A stretch of 64,000 nt of DNA from Candidatus Zixiibacteriota bacterium (lineage in GTDB: Bacteria; Zixibacteria; MSB-5A5; UBA10806; 4484-95), in NCBI GenBank assembly GCA_024231855.1, contig JAAEQD010000148.1:1-64000 (forward strand). Reading direction: 5' to 3'. The position numbers and the translations under genes are program-made. Positions within the stretch are counted from its first letter, which is position 1; the number at the start of each line of letters is the position of its first letter. Under the pieces are notes generated by a model. That model saw nothing but the letters and a program-made list of their open reading frames with translations, was not told where the DNA came from and ran no database searches. This document shows positions 1 to 9,134 of the stretch, piece after piece.

Positions 1-608
1 CGAACGTTTTTGGCGATCTCGGCGATAATGTCGTTCAGCCTGACCAGATCGGTTTCGGTATTATCAAGTTTTTTTAAAGCTTCTTTTTTCCGGTTCTTAT
101 ATTTGGTTATTCCGGCGGCCTCCTCGAATAGATATCGACGCTCTTCGGCCTTATCCGATAATACGGCATCCACCATGCCCTGCTGAAAAATGCTATAGGC
201 ATGGATACCCATACCGGTGTCGGCGAACAGATTAGTTATGTCCTTTAACCGGCATCGCGATTTATTCAATAAGTATTCGGATTCTCCCGACCGGTAAAGC
301 CGCCTGGTAACGACTAATTCGTCATACTCCAAAGGCAAAACACCGCGATTGTTTTTAATCGTCAGGCTGACTTCCGCCATATCAGCGGAGCGAAGTTGAA
401 CAGTACCGTTAAAGATCACCTCATTGACTTTGCCAGCCCGAAGAAGCGAGGAACGCTGCTCACCCAGTACCCATCTGATGGAATCGAGTATATTCGTTTT
501 GCCGCAGCCATTCGGCCCGACAACGCCCATTATCCCTTCATCGAAGCGAAGTTCGGCTTTATCGGGAAATGACTTAAAGCCATTAAGCTCAAGTTTCGAC
601 AGGAGCAA
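1..608 (-). CDS. smc: Chromosome segregation ATPase SMC, N-terminal part (gene runs off the left edge)
   Basis: About the first 202 residues of SMC, the ATPase that compacts and segregates chromosomes. The translated minus strand shows the ABC-type Walker A GPNGCGKTN near residue 31 and, further on, the head-domain segment FQQGMVDAVLSDKAEERR followed by EEAAGITKYKNRK, a hallmark of SMC heads before the coiled coil. The chosen start is TTG at 608: it is preceded by AAAGGAG at good spacing, and it overlaps the end of the upstream gene by about 20 bases, which suggests translational coupling. Family assignment is firm; the start codon is an inference. Confidence 0.93.
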   Translation of the reverse strand, partial: MLLSKLELNGFKSFPDKAELRFDEGIMGVVGPNGCGKTNILDSIRWVLGEQRSSLLRAGKVNEVIFNGTVQLRSADMAEVSLTIKNNRGVLPLEYDELVVTRRLYRSGESEYLLNKSRCRLKDITNLFADTGMGIHAYSIFQQGMVDAVLSDKAEERRYLFEEAAGITKYKNRKKEALKKLDNTETDLVRLNDIIAEIAKNV

Positions 609-1164
609 CTTTTTCTCCTTTATTTTTAAAGTTGTATAGAACTTTAATAAAGTTATCATATGTAGCCGGTGATATCACCGTTTTATCGCCGATATCGATT
701 TCCAGATTGTAATAAGGCAAGCCCATGCCTTTTCTGCAGCCTATACGCAAAGGCGCTTTGGTTAATACGGTGATTGCCGAATTAAAGAAATTATGCTCAA
801 AATCCAGATCGATACAGATTGACAAACCTTTGCCGGATATCCTGTCTATAAAAGAACGTTTCGGAAGATAGAAATTAGTGATATCATATGAATAAGGTTT
901 ATCCATCGTAAATCTCTTAATATATTCGTGCGAGCGGTGATCGATATTAGATGTCACGAGTACTTTGATCAGCCTGTTCGGGAAAATCGTCGCGATATCG
1001 GGCAGTTTCGAAGCGGCATTGAGAACGAATTTCAGATTAGAAGGCAAGCACACCAGGCAATCATCCGGGTTATCGACAAGCGACAGGAAATTTACCGGGT
1101 CGTTTTTATATTTCATTCGATATCGAATTCTACAGATCTTTTCAGCTACGCGATTAACTTTCAT
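589..1164 (-). CDS. Small protein of unknown function, perhaps glycosyltransferase-9-like
   Basis: 191 residues when started at ATG 1164, which lies one base after the stop of the rodZ-like gene and has GAGGAT just upstream. A longer reading from 1260 would run far into that gene and is unlikely. The fold looks like a Rossmann half-protein: LPSNLKFVLNAASKL, then KVLVTSNID, then a glycine-rich stretch LRIGCRKGMGLPYYNL. This recalls the N-terminal domain of heptosyltransferase (GT9) proteins or the small DUF6913-like proteins of Bacteroidetes, but no catalytic motif can be named. It sits between rodZ and smc in the same operon, so a cell-envelope or division link is possible but not shown. Confidence 0.6.
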   Translation of the reverse strand: MKVNRVAEKICRIRYRMKYKNDPVNFLSLVDNPDDCLVCLPSNLKFVLNAASKLPDIATIFPNRLIKVLVTSNIDHRSHEYIKRFTMDKPYSYDITNFYLPKRSFIDRISGKGLSICIDLDFEHNFFNSAITVLTKAPLRIGCRKGMGLPYYNLEIDIGDKTVISPATYDNFIKVLYNFKNKGEKVAPVET

Positions 1165-1165
1165 A

Positions 1166-1918
1166 CTAATCCTCAATAGCATTCTTCGCGATATTAACGA
1201 TTTCAGATAAATCCAGGCGACGTTTATCGCGCAAATACTTATCATTATCGACCGCGACACTGTCGTATATTACATCCAGACAATTGACTCGTCCCATAGC
1301 CAGTTTGAACAGCCTGGTAGATTGCCTTATAATTTTTCGCCCGGGGCTAAGAACACCGACATAAGATGTATCATCGCCCGCGGTAAGCATCAACCAAACA
1401 GAATCGGTGGCGGTTATCTCAAGTGTATGAATTTCTTCGGGCTCGACTATGCTTTTGTTGATATCAAGCTCACTGGAATACTGCCTGTTATAGATAGCAT
1501 TGTTTTCTTCGGGAACCACTACCGCGGTAGTGGAGTCGCCCTCTAAATCAACCTCGGGTGTTTCAACTGGTCTAAGCATAAATATGACTAGTGCCGCCAA
1601 TACCACCATTACCACTATTGCCGGCCAACGATAATCGAATTTTTTGCCATCCATTTTTCCTTCATCGATGGGGGCTGATTCCATATCGGATTTATCGATC
1701 ATGGCGCTCAATTCATTGTAATCGGCATCTAACGCCTCGGCGATACTTTTAATAAATGGCTTGAGGTATACCTGGCCCGGTAGGAGATCCCATCTGCCGT
1801 TCTCCAGGGCCTCAATATATTTCACCAGTATCTTTGTCCGCGAATAGAGCTGATCACGGGAAAGATTCTGTTCTTCCCTCAGGGATTTGAGCACGTCGCC
1901 TAAACTTTTTTCAGGCAT
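1166..1918 (-). CDS. rodZ: RodZ-like helix-turn-helix membrane protein
   Basis: 250 residues with the RodZ architecture: an N-terminal HTH domain (residues about 1-70, GDVLKSLREEQNLSRDQL and YIEALENGRWDLLPG), a linker, one membrane helix (about 97-115, WPAIVVMVVLAALVIFML) and a periplasmic beta domain of the DUF4115 type (VWLMLTAGDDTSYVGVLSPG). RodZ proteins link MreB filaments to the wall synthesis machinery and set cell shape. The start overlaps the end of maf by 19 bases, so the gene is translated within the dtd-maf-rodZ operon. Family call is good; the exact partner proteins are not in the window. Confidence 0.8.
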   Translation of the reverse strand: MPEKSLGDVLKSLREEQNLSRDQLYSRTKILVKYIEALENGRWDLLPGQVYLKPFIKSIAEALDADYNELSAMIDKSDMESAPIDEGKMDGKKFDYRWPAIVVMVVLAALVIFMLRPVETPEVDLEGDSTTAVVVPEENNAIYNRQYSSELDINKSIVEPEEIHTLEITATDSVWLMLTAGDDTSYVGVLSPGRKIIRQSTRLFKLAMGRVNCLDVIYDSVAVDNDKYLRDKRRLDLSEIVNIAKNAIED

Positions 1919-2472
1919 TCTCTATGCCCCTCCAGCATTTTTCTTAACAGACTCATAGGAAATCCGATTACGGTATCCAAATGACCGTCGATTTTATTCA
2001 CCAGGAAAGCCCCCATTCCCTGTATTCCGTATGCTCCGGCTTTATCGAGAGGCTCACCGCTTTCTATGTACTCCAAAATAGCTGAATTAGTCAAGACATT
2101 AAAATGGACCGTTGTCTTATCATAATCGACATTGGTTCGACCGCAATTCGAGCAAACCAGGCATAAACCGGTATAAACAACATGAGTCTGCCCCGAGAGT
2201 TTTTCCAGGGTTACTCTGGCTTCCAGTTTCGAAGCCGGCTTATTTAGAAACTCATCACCCAGCACGACAACCGTGTCCGCGCCAATCACTAATGAATCGC
2301 CGTTATCAATAGCCTGAGCCTTGGAACGCGCCAGTCGGCAGACATAGTCTTCCGGCAACTCATCCCCGATTTTGGTTTCGTCGATTTCCGGCGGAACCAC
2401 TTTAAACTCGAATCCCTCTTCAGATAGGAGCTTGAAACGTCTGGGTGAGCTTGAAGCTAAAACTACTTTCAA
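1900..2472 (-). CDS. maf: Maf-like nucleoside triphosphate pyrophosphatase
   Basis: 190 residues, normal length for Maf. N-terminal LASSSPRR is the classic nucleotide-binding motif; DETK and the GADTVV segment (residues about 65-71) hold the other conserved acidic and active-site residues. Maf enzymes hydrolyse non-canonical or modified nucleoside triphosphates to monophosphates (house-cleaning) and in some bacteria affect septum formation. Overlaps dtd by 4 bases (ATGA type) and the rodZ-like gene by 19 bases. Which subfamily (dTTP/UTP or m7GTP type) was not decided. Confidence 0.92.
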   Translation of the reverse strand: MKVVLASSSPRRFKLLSEEGFEFKVVPPEIDETKIGDELPEDYVCRLARSKAQAIDNGDSLVIGADTVVVLGDEFLNKPASKLEARVTLEKLSGQTHVVYTGLCLVCSNCGRTNVDYDKTTVHFNVLTNSAILEYIESGEPLDKAGAYGIQGMGAFLVNKIDGHLDTVIGFPMSLLRKMLEGHRECLKKV

Positions 2473-2906
2473 TTTTCCAATATCAGGGTTACAGGTCCAT
2501 CGTTAATCAATTCCACATCCATTTTTGCGCCGAAACTGCCGGTTTGGACGGTTATCCCTTTGTCAGCTATAGTCTTGCAGAAGCTTTCATAAAGCTTTTC
2601 CGCGTCTACGGGAGGCATGGCGTTATCGAACGAAGGCCGCCGGCCTTTGCTGAGCTTGGCACATAGAGTGAATTGTGATACTACCAACATCTCACCGGAT
2701 ACATCGCTAAGGGCAAGATTCATTTTGCCGTTATTATCCTCAAAAACACGCAAGCCGGCGCATTTATCGGCCCAGTATTCCACTTCCTTTCGCGTATCGC
2801 CCTTTTCGGCGCCCAGGAGGACTAAAAAGCCCTTGCCAATTCTGCCGATGGTTTTATTATCGACTTTAACCGAGGCGCTTTTAACTCGCTGCAAAACAAT
2901 ACGCAT
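2469..2906 (-). CDS. dtd: D-aminoacyl-tRNA deacylase
   Basis: 145 residues, the usual DTD size. Both active-site motifs are present: VSQFTLCA (residues about 75-82) and DGPVT near the C terminus (family norm NxGPVT). The enzyme removes D-amino acids, and glycine mischarged on tRNA-Ala, by cleaving the ester bond on the tRNA. First gene of the dtd-maf-rodZ-(unknown)-smc run, with a convincing promoter about 45 bases upstream. Confidence 0.95.
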   Translation of the reverse strand: MRIVLQRVKSASVKVDNKTIGRIGKGFLVLLGAEKGDTRKEVEYWADKCAGLRVFEDNNGKMNLALSDVSGEMLVVSQFTLCAKLSKGRRPSFDNAMPPVDAEKLYESFCKTIADKGITVQTGSFGAKMDVELINDGPVTLILEN

Positions 2907-2950
2907 TACTCTCCAACTCCGGGCATTTAAACTAGCCTAGACAACTAGAT

Positions 2951-2979
2951 ATTCTAATAGCGATAGGTTAATATGTCAA
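2951..2979 (-). promoter_or_regulatory. Sigma70-type promoter for dtd operon
   Basis: On the minus strand TTGACA is followed after exactly 17 bases by TAGAAT, 45 bases before the dtd start codon. It would serve dtd, maf, rodZ-like, the small unknown gene and smc. Confidence 0.75.
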
Positions 2980-3111
2980 TAGAAAAGCTGGATTCCGCCC
3001 CGGCTAATTCCATTGATCAGATCACATATTATTAAATCGATAAGATTGACAAGTGGTTGCGGAGATAATATCCAACGCTATGGTTACCGAGATCTACGCG
3101 GCTTTTAAAGA

Positions 3112-3522
3112 TCAATCAGATGTTTTTTCATTAAAAGTCGATAAAGCGTCCTGCCCCGCCTCAATCGCTTCGACCATGAAACCGGCGTCATCGCTTAAAT
3201 CGGAATCGGGGTATTTTTTCAACAACTCCTTAAAATACTTCAGCGCTTCGTCTTTCTGTCCCAGATTTTCCGATTTCAGGAATCCAGCCATGAATAATGC
3301 TTTATCGCGATGTGGGCTGTCGGGGCATTTATCGGCTATGGTAATATAGAGATCGATGGCCACTTCATAATTCTGTTTCGCTTCGGCTACGGAGGCCCGC
3401 TTAAATAAAGCGGCTTCTTCTTCCGTGGAAAGGTTGTCGGTATTTTTTGCCTCCTCCAAACATCCGCTCGCGGTTAACGCAAGTATAAATATCAGGATTG
3501 CGCTTAGTCTTTTCATTCTCAT
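3112..3522 (-). CDS. Small TPR-type lipoprotein
   Basis: About 136 residues. The N terminus is a lipoprotein signal: basic MRMKRL, a hydrophobic stretch, then the lipobox TASGC, so the mature protein begins at Cys and is anchored to a membrane. The mature part carries two tetratricopeptide-like helical pairs (AEAKQNYEVAIDLYITIADKCPDSP and KDEALKYFKELLKKYPDSD), as in BamD/YbgF-like periplasmic scaffolds. Start chosen at ATG 3522, which has GGAG six bases upstream; 3516 or 3534 are possible. Lies 62 bases after clpB and may be read through from it. Specific role unknown. Confidence 0.75.
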   Translation of the reverse strand: MRMKRLSAILIFILALTASGCLEEAKNTDNLSTEEEAALFKRASVAEAKQNYEVAIDLYITIADKCPDSPHRDKALFMAGFLKSENLGQKDEALKYFKELLKKYPDSDLSDDAGFMVEAIEAGQDALSTFNEKTSD

Positions 3523-3584
3523 TCCTATCTCCATTTCTTAAAATCGAGCAAATTCAGATGTTTGAACCAATACTATCTTAAACT

Positions 3585-6212
3585 TTATACTTCTTTCAAG
3601 GATTTTGGTTTGATTTTTCTGAAAATCAATTGATCTTCATTTATACTGATTTCGACCGTATCGTTATTGCGAAATTCGCCTTTAAGAAGCAATTCGGCCA
3701 TCGGCTGCGTTACAAATTTAGTCACGATTCGTTTGAGCGGCCGGGCGCCGAACTGTGGTTCGTAGCCCAGTTTAGCCAGGAAGTCCTGGACGTGACCGTT
3801 ATAGACCATCTTGATATCGCGGCCTGCCAGGCGCGCGGCCAGCTTATCGAGTTCGATTTTCACAATCCGCCTGATTTCACTTTCGGTTAATGAGGAGAAT
3901 ACCACTATTTCATCGATTCGGTTCAAAAACTCAGGTCGTAAAGTATGGCGAAGAAGCCCCAATACTTCTTCCTTAATATCATCGTAAATAGCCTGGCGAT
4001 TATGATTATCCATCCCCTCTGATTTCTCCATAATCCGCTCGGCGCCTATATTTGATGTCATAATCACTATTACATTCTTGAAACTCACTGTACGGCCCTG
4101 GTTATCAGTCAAGCGGCCATCATCGAGAAGCTGAAGAAGCAGATTATGCACTTCAGGATGGGCTTTTTCGATTTCATCCAAAAGCACAACGCTATATGGA
4201 TGGCGGCGGACAGCCTCTGTTAATTGCCCTCCTTCATCATAGCCAACATAACCAGGCGGCGCTCCTATAAGCCTGGAGACGGAATACTTTTCCATATATT
4301 CAGACATATCTATCCGAATCATAGCGTCCTTGGAGCCAAAAAGCACGGCCGCCAGTGATCTGGCCAGCTCGGTCTTGCCTACTCCGGTAGGACCAAGAAA
4401 AATAAACGAACCAAGAGGTTTATCAGGATCAGACAGACCGGCTCGCGATGAACGCATAACATTGGCTACCACCTCAACAGCTTCATTCTGGCCGATCACT
4501 CGCCGATGAAGCTTGTCTTCCAGCATCAACAGCTTTTGGGCTTCCTCCTCGGTGAGATCGGAAACTGGGATACCAGTCCATTTGGAAATAACTCCAGCTA
4601 TATCATCCGCCTTTATCTCTTCAGAGATCATGCCCCCCGTGCTTTGAATTTTATTCAATTCCGCGGCCAGGCTTTCTAATTCCTTTTCGAATTCGCCGGT
4701 AATACCATATCTCAATCTGGCGGCTTTTTCATAATCAGCGTCGCGGATAGCATTTTCGATTTCGACCGAGGTTTCGTCCTTCTTTTCCTTTAACGTATTC
4801 ATTTTATCGACAATATTTTTTTCAATTAACCACTGTTCCGTGAGCGTCTCGCGCTCCTTGTTCAACTCATCGAGTTCATTTTGTATAGGGATTAATCGTT
4901 GTTCGTAATCCGGCTCGCTCTTGATTCCCTCTTTTTCCACTTCAAGCTGTTTTATTCTTTTCTCGGCCGAATCGATATCGGCCGGCATCGAATCTATCTC
5001 CAATCTCAATTCGGCGGCCGCTTCATCGATTAAGTCGATCGCCTTGTCGGGCAGAAACCGATCGGCAATATAACGATCCGATAACCTGGCGGCGGCGATT
5101 ATGGCGGAATCGGAAATTTTGATGCCATGATGTATCTCATAACGCGCTTTCAATCCTCGAAGGATAGATATAGTATCTTCAACCGATGGCTGTTCAATCT
5201 GGACGGGGGCGAATCGCCTTTCCAGGGCCGCGTCTTTCTCGATATGTTTGCGATACTCATCTATGGTAGTAGCCCCGACACATCTCAGATCACCTCTGGC
5301 CAGGGCCGGCTTGAGCATATTCGAGGCATCCATGGCTCCACCGACAGCGCCGGCGCCCACCAATGTATGAAGCTCATCTATGAATAGAATAATCTCGCTT
5401 TTAGAGTTTTCAACTTCTTTGAGTATAGCTTTAAGACGCTCTTCGAATTCCCCGCGAAATTTAGAACCGGCGATAAGGGAGCCTAAATCCAGTTCGATAA
5501 TCCGCTTTTTGAAAATCGGCTGGGGCACCTCTTTTTGAAATATCTTGAGCGCCAACCCTTCGATAATAGCTGTTTTGCCCACTCCCGGCTCACCAATAAG
5601 TACGGGATTGTTTTTTGTCCGACGTGAAAGTATTTTTAAAACGCGCCTAATTTCCTCATCTCGACCGATTACGGGGTCAAGTTTGCCTTGCCTTGCCAGA
5701 GCCGTCAAATCGCGAGAATATCTTTCCAACACCTTATATTTGGACTCGGGATTATCATCGGTGACGCGCTGATTGCCCCTGATTCTCGATAACGATTGAA
5801 AAACTTTTTCTTCGGTTAAACCAACTTGCTTCAGCAACTCTGATGATTGATCATTCTTTATCTTCAACAATCCTAATAACAGATGTTCAGTTGAGACAAA
5901 TTCATCTTTGAATTGGCCGGCGATATCGAACGCCGCGCTAATTGCCTGAGATAACTCATTGGAAATATAAATTTGCGATTGACCACTGACTCTGGGCAAC
6001 ATCTGCAAAGCTTCATCGATTTTCGACGATAATGTATCGATATTAACGCCGGCTTTCCCAATCAGATCGCCGGTAATTCCCTCATCGGTTTGTGACAATA
6101 AAGCTTTGAGAAGATGCAAACCCTCTATTTGCGAATGCGAACTCGATTGCGCCAACTGTGTGGCATACTCGATCGCTTCCCGAGAGTTTTGCGTTAATTT
6201 TTCGAACTTCAT
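3585..6212 (-). CDS. clpB: ATP-dependent disaggregase ClpB
   Basis: 875 residues, full length for ClpB. It has the double Clp-N repeat (1-145), AAA+ module 1 with Walker A GEPGVGKT at 207-214, the long coiled-coil middle domain (about 400-525, [20 protein letters not shown]) that separates ClpB from ClpA/ClpC, and AAA+ module 2 with GPTGVGKTE and the conserved sensor region NRIDEIVVF. The hexamer extracts proteins from aggregates together with DnaK/DnaJ, both encoded just upstream. No ClpP-binding loop is expected. It closes an operon of J-protein, dnaJ, a small unknown gene and clpB. Confidence 0.98.
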   Translation of the reverse strand: MKFEKLTQNSREAIEYATQLAQSSSHSQIEGLHLLKALLSQTDEGITGDLIGKAGVNIDTLSSKIDEALQMLPRVSGQSQIYISNELSQAISAAFDIAGQFKDEFVSTEHLLLGLLKIKNDQSSELLKQVGLTEEKVFQSLSRIRGNQRVTDDNPESKYKVLERYSRDLTALARQGKLDPVIGRDEEIRRVLKILSRRTKNNPVLIGEPGVGKTAIIEGLALKIFQKEVPQPIFKKRIIELDLGSLIAGSKFRGEFEERLKAILKEVENSKSEIILFIDELHTLVGAGAVGGAMDASNMLKPALARGDLRCVGATTIDEYRKHIEKDAALERRFAPVQIEQPSVEDTISILRGLKARYEIHHGIKISDSAIIAAARLSDRYIADRFLPDKAIDLIDEAAAELRLEIDSMPADIDSAEKRIKQLEVEKEGIKSEPDYEQRLIPIQNELDELNKERETLTEQWLIEKNIVDKMNTLKEKKDETSVEIENAIRDADYEKAARLRYGITGEFEKELESLAAELNKIQSTGGMISEEIKADDIAGVISKWTGIPVSDLTEEEAQKLLMLEDKLHRRVIGQNEAVEVVANVMRSSRAGLSDPDKPLGSFIFLGPTGVGKTELARSLAAVLFGSKDAMIRIDMSEYMEKYSVSRLIGAPPGYVGYDEGGQLTEAVRRHPYSVVLLDEIEKAHPEVHNLLLQLLDDGRLTDNQGRTVSFKNVIVIMTSNIGAERIMEKSEGMDNHNRQAIYDDIKEEVLGLLRHTLRPEFLNRIDEIVVFSSLTESEIRRIVKIELDKLAARLAGRDIKMVYNGHVQDFLAKLGYEPQFGARPLKRIVTKFVTQPMAELLLKGEFRNNDTVEISINEDQLIFRKIKPKSLKEV

Positions 6213-6226
6213 TCGCTTAAGCTCAA

Positions 6227-6655
6227 TTATAATGGTTCATTAATTATTTGCTGGATATCGTTCTTCAGCTTTTCACAATAATATATTGCCGCTTCGATAT
6301 ACTTATCCAATTGCTCAAGATCAACAACCGCGAACACATCGCCTTCTTTAATTACTTTGTCGCAGAAATTACGAATATTGTTTAGATCATCATAATCATT
6401 CTGCCCGATATGCCCTTTTCGTTTTAACCAGTCAATCTGTTTGAACAACGAATCGAACCGCTGCTTCACGAATGCTCGATTCTTTTCAGCGTGGTCCACA
6501 TCATTCGGATAGAGAATAGCGGCAATATATTCGCCAAGCCAGCTTTCAATATATATCCGGCACTTTATGACAACTTCGACGAAATTCTGACTATCGTATG
6601 ATTTTTGTATTTCATAGCTTTCGGCGAGTTTTTTTACTATGAATTTATTTCCCAT
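6227..6655 (-). CDS. Helical protein of unknown function between dnaJ and clpB
   Basis: 142 residues, predicted all-helical, with no signal or membrane segment. The pattern ([29 protein letters not shown], then [16 protein letters not shown]) resembles HEPN/DUF4145-type helical bundles that end in an IRN segment, but the usual RX4-6H ribonuclease motif is missing (RNFCDKV). It is spaced 16 bases from dnaJ and 14 bases from clpB, so it is clearly part of the chaperone operon. It could be a small regulator or a degenerate HEPN protein; not recognised with certainty. Confidence 0.6.
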   Translation of the reverse strand: MGNKFIVKKLAESYEIQKSYDSQNFVEVVIKCRIYIESWLGEYIAAILYPNDVDHAEKNRAFVKQRFDSLFKQIDWLKRKGHIGQNDYDDLNNIRNFCDKVIKEGDVFAVVDLEQLDKYIEAAIYYCEKLKNDIQQIINEPL

Positions 6656-6671
6656 TTATTATTTCCTTATC

Positions 6672-7826
6672 CTATCTCAATCCAATACTATCCGAAAACG
6701 CTTCAAACAATTTCGCTTGCTCATGAGTTAGCTTTTTAGGGATTTCTAATTCAACTTCGACAAACTGATCACCTTTTTTGCCGTTGATGGCTAATCCCAT
6801 TCCTTTTAGTCGAAAACGCTGTCCTGATGAGGTTCCCGGCGGGATTTTCAGTTCGATTTCCTTCTTTAATGTCCTGATTTTGGTTTTGCCGCCAAGAATA
6901 GCCTGTTTTAGGTTTATCGGCACGCGACTATATATATCTTTACCCTTCCTCCAGAAATAACTATGCCCGCTGACATTTATTTTAAGATAGAGGTCTCCAG
7001 CCGGGCCGCCGTTTACGCCGGGCTTGCCTAAGCCCTTTAGTCGTATATTTTTACCGGATTCAATTCCTTTCGGAATATTAATTTTCACCGTCTTGGGGCC
7101 AAAGACTTTGCCTTTCCCGGAACATTTACGACAAGGATTTCCAGTAATCCGGCCTCGGCCTAAACATCTTGGGCAGGGTCGCGATACGGAAAACGAGCCC
7201 TGGGAAAAAGTCACGTTTCCCGAACCTTTGCATTCGGGGCAAGCCGACGCTTTGCTTCCCGGAGTTATACCTGATCCGCGACATTGGCCGCAAGCCTGCT
7301 CGACATTAATTTTAATCTTCCTCTCGCCGCCTTCGATGGAATCCTCGAATGGAATCTCTATATCCGTTAGAATATCATCGCCTTTTCGGGGTCTGGATTG
7401 TTGCCCGGTCCGCCCGAATCCACCAGTGAAGCCGCCTTTTTGTTGATCGCCGAATAGCGAAGAAAAGATATCCGCGAATGATCCAAATCCGGAAAATTGT
7501 TTATCTGACCGGCTAAATCCGCCCGTTCCCTGCTGGCCGAATTGAGACATGATATCTTCGAATGAAAATCCCGACGCGCCACCTGGGCCACGGGCCGCGC
7601 CGCCAAAGCCCGCCCCATACTTGCGCATCATATCATATTGCTGTTTCTTTTTCGAATCGGAGAGCACGTTATAAGCTTCGGAAACTTCCTTAAACTTGGC
7701 CTCCGCCTGTTTGTCATTCGGATTCGCGTCCGGATGATACTTCTTGGCCAGCTTACGATACGCCCGTTTTATTTCATCAGGCGAAGCCGATTCGGCAACA
7801 CCCAAAGCATTATAATAATCAGCCAC
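6672..7826 (-). CDS. dnaJ: Chaperone DnaJ (type I Hsp40)
   Basis: 384 residues with the full type I layout: J domain with HPD at 31-33, a Gly/Phe-rich linker (about 71-148), four zinc-binding CxxCxGxG repeats (about 179-242: [32 protein letters not shown]), and two C-terminal substrate-binding beta domains. It stimulates DnaK ATPase and delivers unfolded substrates. Two bases separate it from the shorter J-protein upstream, so both are made from one message. Confidence 0.97.
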   Translation of the reverse strand: MADYYNALGVAESASPDEIKRAYRKLAKKYHPDANPNDKQAEAKFKEVSEAYNVLSDSKKKQQYDMMRKYGAGFGGAARGPGGASGFSFEDIMSQFGQQGTGGFSRSDKQFSGFGSFADIFSSLFGDQQKGGFTGGFGRTGQQSRPRKGDDILTDIEIPFEDSIEGGERKIKINVEQACGQCRGSGITPGSKASACPECKGSGNVTFSQGSFSVSRPCPRCLGRGRITGNPCRKCSGKGKVFGPKTVKINIPKGIESGKNIRLKGLGKPGVNGGPAGDLYLKINVSGHSYFWRKGKDIYSRVPINLKQAILGGKTKIRTLKKEIELKIPPGTSSGQRFRLKGMGLAINGKKGDQFVEVELEIPKKLTHEQAKLFEAFSDSIGLR

Positions 7827-7828
7827 TC

Positions 7829-8422
7829 TTATTTACCTCGTTTCAGCCTGAATTGAAGCCGATGATTTTTTCTGGTAATTTCGTATACCTGGCCCGGTTT
7901 CAAGGGTGGCTTTAAGGCGAGATCGAATTCAATTTCGTAACTCACGAGTCCACCGCCACCACAGGTTTTGCATCTGGTTAAAATCGTACCGCCGAAACCA
8001 AAGCATTTCGGGCAGATTTTTTCCCGGGGGATCGTTATAGCGGTTTTGGCTCCATGTTTAAACTCTTCGTCACTGAGATATAGATCAAATATAAGATCAT
8101 GCTTTCTGGGAAGATTGAATCTGTCCGCTACAACATCCAGCACGTCATCATAGACATCCTTATTAGCCGGAGGTACATAAACCCTGTCGGAACGATAAGG
8201 TTCGTTAAAAGGTTTTGTTACACCGATTTCGCGGTCATAGCTTCGCCTTTTAACCGGATTCGACAATGTTTCGAATGCCTCCTTGAGCACTACGAAATCG
8301 TCGGTCTGAGTTCCGGCGATGTCGGGATGGTATTTTTTGGCCAGATTGCGAAAGGCCGATTTGACCTTTTCCGGATCAGCATTGTGGGCGATTTTCAGTA
8401 TTTTGTAATAATTCTTCAACAT
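7829..8422 (-). CDS. Compact J-domain protein with a single zinc centre
   Basis: 197 residues. N-terminal J domain with HPD at 32-34, a linker with few glycines, then a short beta region holding only two cysteine pairs, CPKC (137-140) and CKTC (151-154), each followed by a glycine-rich turn, and a truncated substrate domain. Normal DnaJ has four such motifs and two zinc ions, so this looks like a reduced Hsp40 able to bind one zinc. First gene of the dnaJ-clpB operon with a good promoter. Probably a specialised DnaK co-chaperone; its clients cannot be guessed. Confidence 0.85.
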   Translation of the reverse strand: MLKNYYKILKIAHNADPEKVKSAFRNLAKKYHPDIAGTQTDDFVVLKEAFETLSNPVKRRSYDREIGVTKPFNEPYRSDRVYVPPANKDVYDDVLDVVADRFNLPRKHDLIFDLYLSDEEFKHGAKTAITIPREKICPKCFGFGGTILTRCKTCGGGGLVSYEIEFDLALKPPLKPGQVYEITRKNHRLQFRLKRGK

Positions 8423-8444
8423 AATCCATCTCTGGTATTAATCT

Positions 8445-8473
8445 AATCTATCCAGATCGCCTTGATATGTCAA
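8445..8473 (-). promoter_or_regulatory. Sigma70-type promoter for the J-protein-dnaJ-clpB operon
   Basis: Minus strand TTGACA, 17-base spacer, TAGATT, about 23 bases before the ATG at 8422. No CIRCE (TTAGCACTC-N9-GAGTGCTAA) element was seen around it. Confidence 0.7.
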
Positions 8474-8530
8474 TTCGAATATCATTTTTATATCTCAATG
8501 CTCCTTCCTGACGACGCGATAGTTACACCA

Positions 8531-8555
8531 AATAAAACAGGGCCTTGAAAGGCCC
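8531..8555 (-). terminator. Rho-independent terminator after dnaK-fmdB genes
   Basis: Minus strand reads GGGCCT-TTCA-AGGCCC followed by TGTTTTATTT. It lies about 70 bases downstream of the zinc-ribbon gene and so ends the dnaK transcript before the dnaJ operon promoter. Confidence 0.75.
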
Positions 8556-8625
8556 GGGTATGAGGAGTAAAAAATGAACATTTTAGTTGACGATTATAAA
8601 TAGTCCTGGGCCGACTCAAATCTTG

Positions 8626-8862
8626 TCAGGATGCTTTCTCCATTATTGCCTTTTTTTCCCTTTCAGCTTTCTTTTTATAATCTTTACTTCGATAATCGGT
8701 TATATAAAATCCTGAACCCCTGAACAGGAAACCCGCGCCGGCCGAGATTAGTCTTTCGGTCTTCTCTCCGCAAATCGGGCAATCCATATCCGGATCGGTC
8801 ATGGGCCTGAAATTCTCGAACCGATAACCACAGCCGGGGCATTTGTAATCGTAAGTCGGCAT
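8626..8862 (-). CDS. FmdB-family zinc-ribbon protein
   Basis: 78 residues. It starts MPTYDYKCPGCGYRFE, the invariant beginning of the FmdB family, followed by a second pair CPIC to make a four-cysteine zinc ribbon, then the GSGFYITDYRSKDYKKK segment and a charged tail. Members are thought to be small regulatory or nucleic-acid-binding proteins, but function is not established. Six bases downstream of the small membrane protein and co-transcribed with dnaK. Confidence 0.85.
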   Translation of the reverse strand: MPTYDYKCPGCGYRFENFRPMTDPDMDCPICGEKTERLISAGAGFLFRGSGFYITDYRSKDYKKKAEREKKAIMEKAS

Positions 8863-8868
8863 AGCTAA

Positions 8869-9117
8869 CTAGTCCTCATCAGCTTCTATGAAAGCATCTC
8901 GCCTCTCATCCTCTTTCTTATACATAATCTCCTCGATTGCCTGTCTGCTGTCGGCATTTTGGTACTGCATGTATATATTCTGGCCAACATATTGGCTTCC
9001 GGCATTAATCATCTCCTTAGATACGAATCTCTTAACAATGACCACGGAGCAGAATACAATAATCGCAAGGATAATACCTCCTGCCAAAATCAAGCTTGCT
9101 GTCTGTTCCGTGATCAT
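8869..9117 (-). CDS. Small single-pass membrane protein downstream of dnaK
   Basis: 82 residues: one membrane helix (about 8-28, LILAGGIILAIIVFCSVVIV) followed by a basic residue and a highly charged tail ending EADED. No known family recognised. Spaced 17 bases from dnaK and 6 from the FmdB-like gene, so it belongs to the same operon. Confidence 0.6.
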   Translation of the reverse strand: MITEQTASLILAGGIILAIIVFCSVVIVKRFVSKEMINAGSQYVGQNIYMQYQNADSRQAIEEIMYKKEDERRDAFIEADED

Positions 9118-9134
9118 ATCTATATCAAAAATTT

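Noticed and set aside
1165-1260. Upstream extension of the small unknown gene to 1260
   Set aside because: It would run 95 bases into the rodZ-like gene, while ATG 1164 directly follows the rodZ stop.
7024-7446. 140-residue plus-strand frame opposite dnaJ
   Set aside because: Shadow of the dnaJ zinc region on the other strand; proline-rich translation typical of antisense frames.
8565-8603. Nine-codon frame with GAGGAG site (MNILVDDYK)
   Set aside because: Too short, directly between a terminator and gene end, no supporting context.
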